The notes under the pieces are model-generated. The model had not been told where the DNA came from, did not search any database, and was given only the letters and a program-made list of their open reading frames with translations. A stretch of DNA of 64,000 nt, from positions 2,480,001 to 2,544,000 of the forward strand of contig JANFAH010000003.1 in the NCBI GenBank assembly GCA_024663395.1, in the 5' to 3' direction. Numbering within the stretch: the stretch's first letter is position 1; each line of letters begins with the position of its first letter. Source of the DNA: Pisolithus tinctorius (Eukaryota > Basidiomycota > Agaricomycetes > Boletales > Pisolithaceae). Made by a program: the position numbers and the translations under genes. Positions 12,641-25,500 of the stretch are shown here, piece after piece.

Positions 12641-14447
12641 ATGACCACCAGATCTATCACTCATATTCTGCCAACAGAGCTCATCGTTAGAATCCTTATG
12701 ATGCTGGACTACCAGTCCCTTCTTGCTTGCCAGCAGGTGAGTATGGTTTCACTGGCTCTGGCCGAGCCGTGTTCACACACCCTACCCACACAAGGTGTGT
12801 TACCTTTTCAACACGCTCATTGCAGAAAGTTCCCTCCTTCAGTACACTTTGGAGCTTTCAGTTGCAGGAAAACAGGATAATCCTCGTAGTTCCCTTGATT
12901 TTTCTCGGAAGCTCGCTGTATTGCGACAGCACCAGGCTGCTTGGGGGGCGTTGCAATGGGCCAATACCTGCGACATCCCCATGCTGCGCGGGGGGTTATG
13001 GGAGCTGTACGGCGGGGTCCTAGCCCAGTCAGATTCCGATCTTACTTTACGTTTCCGTCGTCTCCCCTCTCAAATCCGCGGAATCGAAGAGCACGTTTGG
13101 TCGGTATCAACGTCCGACGTGGATTTGCGTGACTTCACCATGGATCCGGCCCAAGATCTTCTGGTTCTTATCGCACGACCGAGACAGTATGTCAACCACT
13201 AGTTCATGATCAGATCTTTCTTACTTGGGCCAAGGCATCACGCATTGGGCACTCGGCTCGAAACAGCGGTACACTTGCGATCTCTGACCACTGGAAACCG
13301 CCATCCCCTTGCACCTGATCCTCCAATTCTGCAGCACTCGGTAGATGCAGGCGTCATGGAATTTAGCTTTGTCGTTCAAGTCTGCGAAGATCGCGTAGCG
13401 GTGCACTTTATGTCTCACGAAGCAGTTCCGTCAGATTTGGTCGTCTGGAACTGGAAGACTGGACGGAAGGAACTGGTAGGCAATCTTTGCCGTCGATCAT
13501 CTTGGTTCCCGTCTCAATACCTGTAACAGAACATACACAGTCCCGATCTCAGGGCAATTTCCTTCCTTTCCAATCGTTATATGCTCGTGGGCGGTTTTGA
13601 CGACCGCGATCGGATTACCGAGCCGCGTCTCTACGTCATAGATCTGACAAAGTGCGATGGCCAGCCAGTTACCCTGGAAGACGTGAACTACCGCTGTGCG
13701 TTCGCGTATCCACAATGTGTCCCCTGGGTCACCCCCCTCGGTTTCCAAATCCGCGCAGATCCGATGTCCCCTTGGGTACCACCTGCGTCTTCCGATGTGC
13801 CTTTTTTCGTAGATCGGGACTTGAGGTTGCTTGTCATCACGATGTACGTTGCAATTGGCCAGGAACTTGTTTCGTTCGATCTCTTCGTTTTATCGAGAGC
13901 CCTGTTGTCTCTGGCTGAGGGACTTGCTCCTGAAAACGACCGTCATAACTTCAGTTGGAAGGATTGGGGGCCAGAGAACACTCGCTTAATGGAGTCGCCA
14001 CCACACTCTCAGATCTGGGTATGCTTCGTTTTTGGTGCAAAGTTTGTATCACTTGTGCATGGCGGTTTCGAACTTGGAGGACGTGTTCGCACCCTGGAGG
14101 TTTGGGATTTCAATGCTATTGGTATGCAAAAAGAAAGATGTCAAGGGGTGATGGACACGACGGAGGTGGAGGGCCATCCTGACATCGAATGGCATGACTG
14201 TGACTACTCCCTGGTCCAGCATAGCGTTTTTCTGGAGGACATCGACACAAGCCTGCCGTATCGGGTTGTCAGGCGAGACCTTCCCTTGCAGGAGCAACAT
14301 TGGCTTCGCTTCGCAGAAGCACTGTGCAGCGAAGATAATATTATCTTGGTCGATGTACGATCTCTCGTTGCTCTTGTTGAGTCGGCCCTGATGGATAGAT
14401 ATCCCACACAGGCGCGACATCGTAATTTCCGCCTACTGACATTCTAG
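12641..14447 (+). CDS. F-box protein
   Basis: Four exons (12641-12736, 12795-13186, 13235-13475, 13530-14447) keep one frame of 548 residues. The N-terminus has a short F-box (ITHILPTELIVRILMMLDYQ, then SLLACQQVCYLFNTLIAESS), which would bind Skp1 in an SCF ubiquitin ligase. The next block, LQYTLELSVAGKQDN plus RKLAVLRQHQAAW, is the usual continuation in the large agaricomycete F-box families. The rest has beta-rich, WD-like character (DLVVWNWKTGRKEL, RTLEVWDFNAIG), but clear WD repeats cannot be counted by eye. The substrate is unknown. It shares a 131-bp divergent promoter with the UBE2O-type gene, so both ubiquitin-pathway genes may be co-expressed (inference). Confidence 0.75.
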
Positions 14448-14947
14448 GCGCGTCAACTGTTAGGATATCACCGATGAGATCGAAATTAGAAGATGCTTTA
14501 CTCGCGGTGCAAAGATATCTTCGCGGACCTTCTGGTGGCGAGGAGATGGCCGACCGCGAGGCCGTTAGATACCTTACCTTCGTATGGACTTGAGCGATAT
14601 GTGCGATTACGTCGTGACCTGCCGAAATGACTTATCATGCGTCATTCATGTGAAATTTTCGTCTTTGAAGTTTTTGGAGTTCCTGTATGGTTATTTTTCC
14701 TCTGCTGCTGTGCCAACGATGATGAGCACGCAACTGGCAGATTGACCTCAGAGACAAGCCTGGCCAACGGCGTTTCTTCCGTTCTCTAACCTTGCTGTTG
14801 AGCCATCCAGTAGGTGGAATGTTCCGATGGACCTCCCCCGTGTTTCTACCCGTGCCTCCTTGCATAAAAAGTTAACGCCCCACCTATATCTCCCTCACCT
14901 ATTAGCCCTCCTTCTGTTCTCTTGAACTTTCATAGACTGCCTCCACT
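14448..14947. other. Intergenic region upstream of arg2
   Basis: About 500 bp. It is pyrimidine-rich over the last ~100 bp before the ATG at 14948, as in many fungal promoters. No recognisable uORF peptide, RNA gene or repeat was seen. Confidence 0.45.
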
Positions 14948-16930
14948 ATGATTCCCCACAATCGTCTCCACATGCCTTCGATCTTCTCCCCCGTATTCCT
15001 GAAACCCCCGCGGCCATACGGCGTCACGGCTTCTTATGCAGTAGGTACTCCTACACTTACACCAACGAACCCATGAACATATCACTATACAGACCATACG
15101 AGGCCTTCGACAGCCGTTACCAAAATCACCTGACGTTGATGAAATAGACCCGTCAGATAATGTACGTACCAGAACGCTCTTGCCCGCTGTCCAGGTTAAC
15201 CTGCCTATTAGGATTTCATCTTGTCGATACTACGAGCAAATCCCTCCTTGCGTGACACCAAGTCATATCTTGCTTCCTTTGGACATCGCGAACCCGAACG
15301 CGCAAAATCTTCAGATCTGCCCGACATCGCCACTATCCTTCCACCTGTTGATCGGCGAGAAAACGAGTTACCGAAAATTGCCGCAGAACCGTTAAAAACT
15401 AGTCCCGTCATCTCCTCAATTTTGAATCCTATTTATCGCCGGACTGCTCTTGTTAAACTTCAAGGTCCTTTCACCGACAAACAGCTCGATAGCATCGCTA
15501 GGGGAATGGTATATCTCGAGAAACTGGGCTTGGTCAGTGTCATGGTCATCGAACATGACAAGCTGGCCAGAGGGGATGAAGGTGAACGGGCTACTATTAT
15601 CGAAGAAACTATGCGTGTCGTCGGTGTCCTAGAGGCTCATGGCGCGAAGGCACGCCCGGTATTAGGCACTGTCGTCCGACTTGGTCCGATGCCTTGTGGT
15701 CATCAAGATTCCATTTCTCATGACGTGCCATCTCCGGAAGCTCATGTCTTTCCACCTGATTTGGTGCCAATCCGTTCGTCACTCCGTGCTGGTGAAATTC
15801 CAGTTCTTCCACCTTTCGCCCTGGATTCTTTCTGTCGTTCCGTGCGGATAGATGCTAATGACGTGATCGCCGCCCTCGTACGCGGTATGGTCCAGGCGGC
15901 TGAGCTTGACGGCAGCCTTCAGGGCAAACAGCCTCGTGACCCACATGCAGACTACTCAGAAGACATTAACCTCATCCCTTTAAGGCTCATGATCATTAAT
16001 CGCGAGGGTGGAGTTCCATCGTATGCGCGTTCCGGATACCCCCATCTTCTTATAAACCTTTCGTCGGAATACGACTTCATCCGAGACACGTTCGAACCTT
16101 CCTGGTTGAAGGAGAGACCGTCAGCTCTTTCGAATTTAGCACTTGCCCGAATGTGCTTGTCTTACATGCCACCCACGTCTTCGGCTATCATGGTTTCACA
16201 TCGTTCCCCCAGCTCTCTCATAGCAAATCTTGTTACGAACAAACCAGCTGTTTCATCCAGCCTACCTCACGCCCTACTGCAAGGCAACCGAAAACTCACG
16301 CCTGAAACCCCAACCCTAATACGCCGTGGTCAGCCAATACAAGTCATCCGCAATCTTGCTAATGTCAATAGGGCAAAACTTACTCATCTCCTGGAAACTT
16401 CATTCGGGCGGACGCTGGATGTAGCACCATTCTACACACGCCTGGAGAAGTACCTCGACTTCGTCATCGTAGCTGGAGATTATGTTGGAGCAGCCATCGT
16501 TACGAACGAGCCTGGTCCGGGTCAAGGTTTTCCGCCAATATCTTACCTGGACAAGTTCGCCGTTTTACCGAGCCATCAGGGGGATGGTACAGTAGATTTC
16601 CTATGGGTTGCTCTGCACGATGAGACTTATGGTCTGGGACACCCATTCTCCGTTAATCCCAATGGCGGAAAGGAAGGCAAAGGCGAAGGTCGGGATTTAG
16701 TTTGGCGCAGCCGTGCGGATAACAAAATCAATAAGTGGTACTTTGATCGAAGCTCCGGACATATGCGCATGGGTCCCTGGGTCCTTTTTTGGTGTGACGC
16801 CGAGAAGAGGCTTAAGCGGGAGGAAAGTCAACGTGCTGACTCCGGGTTGTCATACGTTGAAAGCTGGGAAGCTGAGAGGTTAGAGCAGTGGGCAGACGTC
16901 GTCACTAAACTCCCATCTGCATGGAAATAG
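14948..16930 (+). CDS. arg2: Mitochondrial N-acetylglutamate synthase (amino-acid acetyltransferase, Arg2)
   Basis: Three exons (14948-15040, 15093-15161, 15212-16930) give 626 residues; the introns are 52 and 50 bp, both phase 0. The start MIPHNRLHMPSIFSPVF is basic and aliphatic, consistent with a mitochondrial presequence. Exon 3 opens with FILSILRANPSLRDTKSYLASFG, the Arg2 N-terminal signature. The amino-acid-kinase-like domain runs through VKLQGPFTDKQLDSIARGMVYL, and the C-terminal GNAT (NAT) domain has SYLDKFAVLPSHQGDGTVDFL, LVWRSRADNKINKWYFDRSS and GHMRMG. The enzyme makes N-acetylglutamate from acetyl-CoA and glutamate, the first step of arginine synthesis, and is usually feedback-inhibited by arginine. 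Length and domain order match the fungal family. Confidence 0.95.
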
Positions 16931-17760
16931 CATGGGTGTATTTCTGGCTGATCTCTGGTATACTGTATCTATCGAATGGGTAGATTAATATGTATACCTG
17001 GGGTGATGCTGCCGTCCCATCCAGTACAGCTGTACTCAGGTTCCATTACGGATTTCAGAGCTTTAAATCCCCCACGGGGACGACACTTGGCGACCGCGAT
17101 ACAGTACGGTTCGGTAATACCTGAATGTGCGATGCCAATGATCGTTATTTCGAACAGAATGGCTCAGCTTCAGTCAAGTCTTCTGGCTAGCGACCTGAAT
17201 GAGGTCAATGAACAAGCGATACATAAACGACGGTAGGTAACATATAGATTGCAGATACGAGTATTTCACCTGACAGCGCCAGGTGAACCGGGACCGAGAT
17301 GCGGTACCGTAGTGTTGCATGTGATTTACTTCCCTTACACGGTGAAACCGCGTCTTGCTACTTCGTAGCACGGGTATGGGTAGTCCTGAGATCAACTACT
17401 CAGCGTACGCAAACCTGGTAGACCAGCGTGTCGCCCCGGGGTTGCTGGGGGGACTGCGTAAATCATATGCCAGGTAAACTGGAATCGTCGATCACGTCGG
17501 CGCCAGTTAATGTCACTGATCATGACCTACGTAGACGTTGTAAAGATAGTGTTACACCAGTAATATGGTGTATCCTTGTGTACCCAATACATGTTGTGAG
17601 CAGAGTCGATTACGTATTTACATCGAGCAGTAGTTCCGGTCACCACCACATCGACGCAACCGTCTGCGATGCCAACCAGGTATCGACCTGAAGGAATTTC
17701 CACCTGTGGCATGCACGTCAGAAACAATGACAGACATCTAGTTACGTAACAGACTTTAGG
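16931..17760. other. Convergent 3' intergenic region with a small inverted repeat
   Basis: About 830 bp between arg2 (+) and the carnitine carrier (-). No gene was recognised. A perfect 8-bp inverted repeat (TTCACCTG / CAGGTGAA, 7-nt loop) lies at 17265-17287. Small ORFs here show no recognisable composition. Confidence 0.45.
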
Positions 17761-19170
17761 TCAGAATAAACTATCCAGCAGCTTTCTTGATGCTTCAACC
17801 CCGAGCTGTGATTGCAACTTAATTGCACGATAGAAGGAACACAAAAATAAAATAAAATCATACGAAGGTAGCAGCATTTGCAGGGAAAGCCTGAGCAATG
17901 TGTCAATGAGTTACCGAAGTGCTGCACGTAATCAATACGCACTCTGGCCATCGCCGGTCCGAATCCTTTCCACAGCGCAGTGATACCATCCTGTGCTACG
18001 GTTTTCCTGAAGCAATCGAATAAGCCAGAATAGGTTCCGGTGGGTGCTGATTGCAAACGGGATTTCAGGACCTTGATGCGTGGGATGGGAGAGTAAACAC
18101 AACTGAATAAAATAAAACAAAATAAACGCACATCTGGAGGTATAGCCAACGACCACATCGCCACGCCTGCAGTGCCGCCAGCGAAAATGATAGCTCCCAG
18201 ATTGAGATCACCCGATGTCGACTCTCTGGGTATCAACGATTTCTTGGTAACTTCATATGCAGCAAAGTACCTTAGCCCATGTTTATTCATTGCAATCTCA
18301 GAAATTAGTAACCGAACACCACTCACGCAGCACTTCCGGGTCCATCGCGAGCGAGGGTTGCCCCGGTTCCCCGGAATATACTTCGGATACCACCTTCTCG
18401 ATAAAGGTGCCGCATTACATCGACGACACCCTTGTATTGCGTACTCGATGTCCCTTGCCCTTGCACCTATCGCTGGTCGGAAGGTATATCGAATTCGTAT
18501 GTATGAGTGCCTACCTGCAACACTACCTTCGCCCGCTCTACTGGCGCGGTCACTAGGGTGGTTGGCACGGCGGACAGAAACCCAGCCGTAGCAAGTTCCA
18601 AAGTCGAGAGCGTTCCGCTGGTGCGATTTGGGGTAAATGCGTAGATCAAACTCTTTGATGCATCGTAGGCCTTGGACAGCATGAGCAGCGGTTACAATTC
18701 TAGAGATGAAGCGATCATACCCAAAAAGACATAGCAAAGATAGGCGTTACGCCCAGTAACGGAGGCACAATACCTCGGTACAATCTACAGATTGCACTTC
18801 ATAAGTGTGGCTTCGGTGTGATGTGCGATGGAGGATACCCAGTAACGCCGTCACGGGCGAGTGTCTTTCTGACAACATCAATTGCTCCGGTATATTGACC
18901 AGCTGCGGCGGTTTGAAGACGCGTTTTGGTCAAATCAAAGGGGTGACCTTGAGTAGCCGTCGATCACTCGGAACGGAGAAATGGATCGAATGACAAGCAT
19001 GTACTTGCCCACGAGTACCGCACAGACACCCCCAAACCCTCCTGCAATGAAGGACTTGACATTTTCGCCTGCCAAGCTCTTGTTGTCTTTCGGTGATTGC
19101 GCCTCGGCACTCTATAGGGTGAGGGTCGGCACCGTGACCTGGCGAAAATGACCTCGATACGACTGACCAT
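17761..19170 (-). CDS. crc1: Mitochondrial carnitine/acylcarnitine carrier (SLC25 family)
   Basis: The start is ATG at 19170-19168, followed directly by an intron (19167-19112, GTCAGT..CTATAG), so the first coding exon supplies only Met; the protein continues SAEAQSPKDNKSLAGE. The three carrier repeats are visible: AGGFGGVCAVLVG then GHPFDLTKTRLQTAAAGQYTGAID; LATAGFLSAVPTTLVTAPVERAKVVLQ; and FAGGTAGVAMWSLAIPPDV then KSRLQSAPTGTYSGLFDC. The C-terminus is FPANAATF-LGVEASRKLLDSLF with TGA at 17763-17761. The GHPFDLTKTRLQT signature and the AIPPDV..KSRLQSAP block are those of carnitine carriers (Crc1, SLC25A20). It exchanges acylcarnitines for carnitine across the inner membrane for acetyl-unit and fatty acid transport. 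At least six introns are present, several splitting motifs. Confidence 0.9.
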
Positions 19171-19436
19171 GGCTAACGTCCTAAGAGAATAGAGACGAGT
19201 GGAGGTACTGTCCTCCCAAAGGTGCTCCGGAGACGATACTTATATATTGCCGCGTTTTCATATGATTGCACACACGGTTAGGCCGGTCAATCTCCACGAC
19301 TGCTTCGATGAGAGAGATCAACGGATTCAAGCATTTATCAGCTCCGTGAGCTACATATACAGTCACCTTGCATGTACACACTGGCAGCACGCATACAACG
19401 TAGTCTAAGTGATAGTCATTGTACTGGTGCGTCGGG

Positions 19437-22242
19437 CTATTCATCGCAATCACCGAACCCTCCCATGGGTTCATACGTGGCTTCCGTCACATCCCGATTC
19501 CAAACAATGCGTACTCCATAGAAGAATAAGCAGATGAGAACTACCCCAACCGCACCAACGAATGATGGTGGACCATACTCTATCCACCACTTGGGATGAT
19601 ATGGCATCAGCAACTGGTCGACTTGAATGACGCCACCAGTACCACTCCCAGTAGTAGTTCGTCCCCAGCCAAGCACTCGCGCCCAATCAGCTTTGCCGTC
19701 GGTCCCTCGAGCACCTTTGATCCCAACCATGTACTCAGATCCTGTCTTGTCTTCCAGAGTTCGGAACACTATGTCACCGTAGGCAGAGGATGGTGACAAG
19801 AGCGTCGAGTATGTGCCGAGGTCGTAAAGGGGCAGTGGGCGGTTGTTGTTGTTCGGATCAACGGTGCCCGAACCGCTGGAAATAGACAACGGGGGGGTGG
19901 GAATAAGGTGCTGGCTGACGACAGATCGTAGGGCTTCCTGGTCTTGGAGGAGTTCTGTCAAGTTGAATTCCTTGAAAGCATCATCGGTTGGACAAAGCAC
20001 TGTCCAGCTCGCGCCATCAAGGCCTCTACCCGTCCACTCTGAATCCTCGGGTGGAGCTGTCCCATTCAAAACCCAGTCAAAACCAGCCTTCGTTATCATG
20101 CTTGCCATAGTTGTTGCTTTCGCTGCTTTCATCAATTTCCCGACGTTCAGCTCGACTGTACGTGGAATCATCAGATCAGAGACTTCGTGGATCACACCGG
20201 TTTCGGTAAGCAGGTTTTGCGGATATAATGCGCTTTGTGTGTCAGTCCAACCTCCGCTGGCACGGATAAAGACAGAACCGTTGTCAGCCCGCTCCAGCTG
20301 TAGGTCAGACCCTTCCAGAGTGGCGAACGTGTGTTGAGATTCATTAACAAGGCTCTTTGAGTATCGCACGCTGTCGATCACATGGTGTAGAATAACATTC
20401 TCCAGGTCGGCTTTCGAGGATGCCGCGAGTAAGTGATCGCTGACCAAACGACCGAGACGCTTGAATGCACTATTGCGTGGGATAAGAAAGGTGGTGCGGG
20501 GCGTCTTTTTGATCACGTCTGCGAGCGATGTTGAGAATACAGCTGCCAAGAAGGACGACAGATCAAGGGACGGCAACGCGGTTTGCAATGGGTCAACAGG
20601 GGGTTCAAGAGGTCGCGAGATGAAATAGATGATAGTATTGTTCAAGTCCACTGCAGACCCACTTTAGTAGGATAGCCGCAGAGACAATCAACACCTACCA
20701 TGTTCACCAATAATACCAGCACCTCCGAAGGAAATATGCTTGGAATCGGCCGCTGATTTCTCTCCATTATGGACTTCAACTTGGAGTACCTGTCTTCCAT
20801 TATCCAAACCTGGCTCACGGAGCTCAGTCTCGAGTAGTGCCCCATGGTCAAGCTTTTTGGGCGCCCAAACCCCAGGAATGAAATGGTACTGCAATATTTG
20901 TTTCAACTCTTCGCTTCCTGCTTTGGGCAATCCGTCGTTGAAGAATGAAAGCACATCATCCTTTGGTGCAAGTATGGTGTAGTGATGGTCCGAGTTGTTA
21001 ACAAGGTGAGTGAGGTTTACGGAGTGTAACAGCGAGACGAAAGATGTGCAATTCAATGTAAGGAGGTATTTCTCCGGAGTCAGCTGAAGAGCGCCGGGAG
21101 GTATAAGGAGTGTAGACACGAGGTGCAAGACACCATTGCTGGCGTAAACATCAGGTTGGACAACCTTGGTACCGTTTATTGTCGTGCCTTTGGACGAAAC
21201 CTCGACATCAAGGACGGAGCCGTACTCGGTGGTCACTAGTGGGTAAATTAGTTGATGCGCTCCCCAGCTCGCATGTTACCCACTCTTAGTTGAAGATGAG
21301 AATGATTCAGACCATTTGACACCTTCTTCAACGACGGAGTGCATGTCTAGGATCCGCCGACGGTCATCCTCCGCGAACGCGCTTTCTAAGTAAAGTCGTT
21401 CAAGTGGGTCGATAGATTCCCAGGCAGCATCCACAGGCATGAAGAGAGAGAGACACGAGGTGTCGTTCAGAAAATCCTCAAGATCTGGTGTAAGGATTGT
21501 TCGAAGGTAAGACAACGACGTTTCATTTCCAACGATGTTGGCTACACAAAGGGTCAGGTCAGAACCAAGAAAGCCGACGGCATGTCATACCCAGGCTTGG
21601 CGGCACTTGGAGCATGTCAGAAATCCCGTATACGACACCATTGCTTGCAACCGTCCTCTCCTTGACCACCTCTACACCTCCTTGACCGAATGCATCGGTA
21701 CCCACCCACAGGGACTTATCTCGTGACGTCAGTCTCAGTCGCTGCGGCTCCCCGCCAAGTGTACCCTCCGGAATTGGCAGCCATGGAGGAGACGGCGGAG
21801 GCTTGTGGGTAGGTGGGCTTATGGATCGCTTAGGGAAGTGCAAGGTCTTTAGGGTCTGGGTGGTCTGCTCCACGGGTACTGGGATGGTGTAATTGAGCAA
21901 GTGATAGAATAACTGTTGTCTGAGCTCTTCTTGCACATTATCGGGAACCCCGAGGTCATCGCCTTCCAACGCTCGTTGTAGAAGACTATCCTTTCCAGAA
22001 CGACGTTTAATTGCGTCATTCGTGGGTGCGAAGAAGGTGCTACCGTTGAGCTTGTTGAGGGTCGGGATCAGACGTGTCCTTTGTAGGAGGGAGAGCAAGA
22101 GAGAATAGTCGTCGTCTCTGTTGAGTACTTCGACCAGAGTCCTGGGCTTGTCGGTCAATGTTGAATGCCACGGCAGCTGCGAGGACGAAACCCCGCAGAT
22201 TGCCACCAGTAGTGAGAGAGGGATGTAACGCCAGAGCCACAT
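19437..22242 (-). CDS. Four-repeat fasciclin (FAS1) domain membrane protein
   Basis: Starts MWLWRYIPLSLLVAICGVSS (signal peptide). FAS1 repeats are recognisable by their two motifs: (1) NGSTFFAPTNDAIKRR with GVVYGISDMLQVP; (2) SLFMPVDAAW with NGVLHLVSTLLIPP; (3) YTILAPKDDVLSFF and the following region; (4) TTFLIPRNSAFKRLG with GVIHEVSDLMIPR; a last FAS1-like part has WTVLCPTDDAFKEF and GVIQVDQLLMP. One TM helix (VGAVGVVLICLFFYGVRIVW) and a short acidic tail end the protein at 19437. The layout (signal, repeated FAS1, single TM) is that of fungal adhesion-type fasciclin proteins on vacuole or plasma membrane. Few introns (near 20650-20690, 21237-21290 and 21500-21560). It is divergent from rav1. 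Confidence 0.87.
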
Positions 22243-22542
22243 GCTATTGGCCTCGGCGTGCGTTCAGATCCCCAGTATGTAACAGAAAGCTCGGAGGAAC
22301 GACGGAGACACGGTGGTGGTGGTGGTGTGGTGGTGGTGGTGTGGTGGTGGTGGTAGTAGTACTGGTAGTGGAGTGGGGTGCAAGGCGAGGTAGTGCAGCT
22401 ATGTACTTCTTAGTGCTGCAGGCCTCGTGTGTTGACTACGGCGGGCGCAGTCACGGCGAAGCGTTTGGACGTGGGCCATTTTGACCCTAACGACGTCCAC
22501 GAGCACAAGTGACGACCGGCTGGTTGACATCGGGCCCGCCAG
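22243..22542. promoter_or_regulatory. Divergent promoter of the fasciclin and rav1 genes
   Basis: These 300 bp separate the two start codons and include the GGT/GTG microsatellite described separately. No clear TATA box was seen on either side. Confidence 0.5.
22312..22371 (+). repeat. GGT-rich microsatellite
   Basis: About 60 bp of (GGT)n broken by GTG steps, ending GGTAGTAGTACTGGTAGTGG. It lies 70-130 bp upstream of the fasciclin ATG, where it would be transcribed as CCA/ACC repeats, and ~170 bp upstream of the rav1 ATG. Length variation between strains is likely for this kind of tract. Confidence 0.85.
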
Positions 22543-25500
22543 ATGCTCCATCTCACCCGAACCTTCACTGGATGCCCCGCTGGGCCCCTCAAATACCTTG
22601 TGTTGCCCCACACGACTCTCATTGTACGTCAAACTGCGTACCAGGTCCATTGCAGTCCCGCGCTGACCGAAAGTTTCAGGTGTACCCCTCTGCTGACGCC
22701 ATCATCATTCTCAATGCGAGCAGTCTTGCGTTGGTCCGTGTACTCGCGCTGAAGGAAGTCTTTCCCGGCACTCAACGAACTGTCTCATGCTTCGCCGTGG
22801 ATCCAGCCCTAAAAGTTGTACGTCTCTTCCTTCGTTTGCGTCGCTCTGAATTTTCCTTGGCGCCCAAAGTAGATCGTAGTGTCTACAGGCACACGGATCG
22901 CCGCCTGGTCGCTGTCCGGCGTACAAAGCAATACCTTTCGCGTGCACTCATCTTTAATTCTCCCCGATGATGACCCAGTGACAGCTTTGGACTGTAGAGC
23001 AGGTGATCATAGCGAAACTAAGGTTGGCTATTCAGCTAAACTTTAGCTAGGTTTGCTCGCTATAGGAAGCCAGAAGGGCCTATCGGTCTTCACGTTGATC
23101 CTCGAAAACGATCTATTGACTTGGACCGCAAAATGGTTCACAGGGTACGTTGACCTCGTCGATCTAAGTCTATCGCTTACGCCTCTGAATGTAGTGCCGT
23201 TACGCCGCGTTCAGTCGCATTCTCACCTACACTCGCATATATTGCTACTACGACCTTTGTGTGTCCGAATCTGTTTATTTGACCATCGCTGACAATTTTA
23301 CTAGGATGCCACTCAAGTCAGGGTATATTCCACTACGTCTGGGGTGGAGAGTCAAGTAATCCCACATCCCCGCCCAGTTTCGGACGTGATGTGGCGGCAT
23401 TCTTCCACCTCGCGAGGGTCAGTTTACTTCCTAGTCGCGTACGTTACAGTCCATTTACGATCCACAGTGACGACCCCGTCCTATTCACTATTACATCTGA
23501 TTCAGTGCTCCGCATATTTTTACCGGTAGTCGATTCTCCCCGTCGCCTCCAATTGCACCTTGCCATCGACACATTTGCATCTTTGACACCCTCCAACGCC
23601 TTGGGAGTCCCAAGTTACTCAACATCGAAAATTATGTGGTTAGACAAAGAGATTATTGGCCCTGTAGTCAAAACTCTGTTAGAAGGTTCACCAGCTGCCA
23701 CTCGAAGCGTCGAATTGGAGAAGTTGCGGCAAGTCGATGAAGAAAAGTCAGACCTGTTCATTAGAGTCCTCGACGATGGGTCGTTAGTGTTGAGTGCTGT
23801 CGCCGTAAGTGTCTTTCAAATGGAGAATGAAATGACGGGCTTATTTATTCCGCACCGTAGAATATCGATCGCAAGCCGCCTACGCTTCTCCGTCACTTCA
23901 TGATCTCTCGTTCTCCTCCTGGAACGATCTATCCACTGCCATCAAACATCTATATTTTGCCTCGTGCGGAGCTGACCATGCTTACACTCGTGACTTCTCC
24001 ACCATTACGCACATTTGAAGTGCCAGCGTCGAGCTTGCTTAGTGGTCGGGCTGATAGCTTTCAGCTTTGTGCCGCTGGACCTGACAAGCTGCCACTGCAA
24101 GACAGTAAAATTTCGCATTTCGTCAGAACTCCTGCGGGACGGGGCGTTGGTGTTGTGCGTGCAAATGGAGGGGAGACGTGGATGGTGACAGACAGCGGGA
24201 CAAATTTGTTCCAGGTTGATTCTTGGTCCACTGTAGATCATGTCGTAGTTCTGGACGGTGGTAGGTGTCTCTCTGAAGTCTTGCGAATATTCCCAAACCC
24301 CTTCGCAGGGAAGTTGATAGCGACGTATTCCGCGGACGACAGCAAATTGTTGCTGCACTCGAGTCCTCCATCCGTACTTACCGTTCCACGTATTTCTGCT
24401 CTTTTCTCGACTCCGTCGCAGTCAAAGCACGAATCCATCGTCGGTGTGACGGATGAGATGTCCATTCTGCACATTCACATAAGTACTACCCCCTGTCCAA
24501 CACTAGTTTTACATTCGTGCGGTGCTCTCCCTCTTCCAAAAAGACCAAAGCTAATACTCCCGGTCGATCCAATGGCATGGAGTCGGGCTACCATTTCGAA
24601 TTACGATCATTTGCTCAGCATTTCGGATGATGGTGAACTGCGCTTCTGGATCCTAGAGCACAGCAAGAACTCAGGATGGCGGTGCACCGGAAAAGTCAGG
24701 ACCGGAAGAAGGAAGTTCACAAATGCAAGGTGTAGCTCTGCTAAGAAGTCTGTACTAGGTATAGTTCTTGACCTATCCCTACGTCGTTCGCGCTTATTTT
24801 TTTTATAGTCACAAGGGATGCAGAAGGACAGGAATTGACCATCTGGGACTCGAATGAATCTGAGTTCGCATCTGGTCTTGAGCATAGGCGGATTTTCAGG
24901 TGTGTGGTATCGTCTCGAGTCCACCATCACTTTTTCATATTTTACCAAGTGCTGCTGAGCCTATCCACGACTTGGATTGGACGTCGACCCCTGACAATCA
25001 ATCTATTCTTGCGGTTGGGTTTACACATCATGTGGAACTGTTGTGCCAGCAACGCAAGACATATTTTGACGATGACCCAGCCTGGGTCATATACTGCAAA
25101 GTTGAAATCGGAAAGTGCGACGAATAGCCGCACCCCGTTGCCAGATGACTAACTCCAGAGGCTAGTTTCGTTCCTTACCCCATCAGTGACTCCATTTGGC
25201 TTGCCAACGGTAGTTTCCTGATAGGAGCTGGCCATCAGATGTTTCTATTCTCGCAAACTTCTTCCCTGGCAAGAGATACCTCCTCGTGTAGTCTGTTCGA
25301 GAGTGTTGCCCGTAGTAATGGTCCTCTTGATGATTATCATCCGCAGATGCTACTACAGTGCCTGCTTTGGGGTATACTCTGACTTCCTTCCCTCAACTGT
25401 TTCTGACCTGTCAGCAGGAAAAATATCGCTTGTGAAACAAATTATAGTTAGGATGGCACAAATCTTTAGAGGCTCAAATGAATTCCGTTGGAAACCATTA

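Noticed and set aside
13497..13748. Minus-strand ORF in the F-box gene and similar antisense frames elsewhere
   Set aside because: Composition is that of a shadow of the sense gene; no family resemblance or splice pattern.
14635..14865. Upstream ORF or arginine attenuator peptide for arg2
   Set aside because: The ORF is on the opposite strand and no attenuator-like peptide was found on the plus strand; that mechanism belongs to carbamoyl-phosphate synthetase in fungi.
17174..17395. Minus ORF of 73 codons between arg2 and the carnitine carrier
   Set aside because: No recognisable sequence, convergent 3' region, likely chance.
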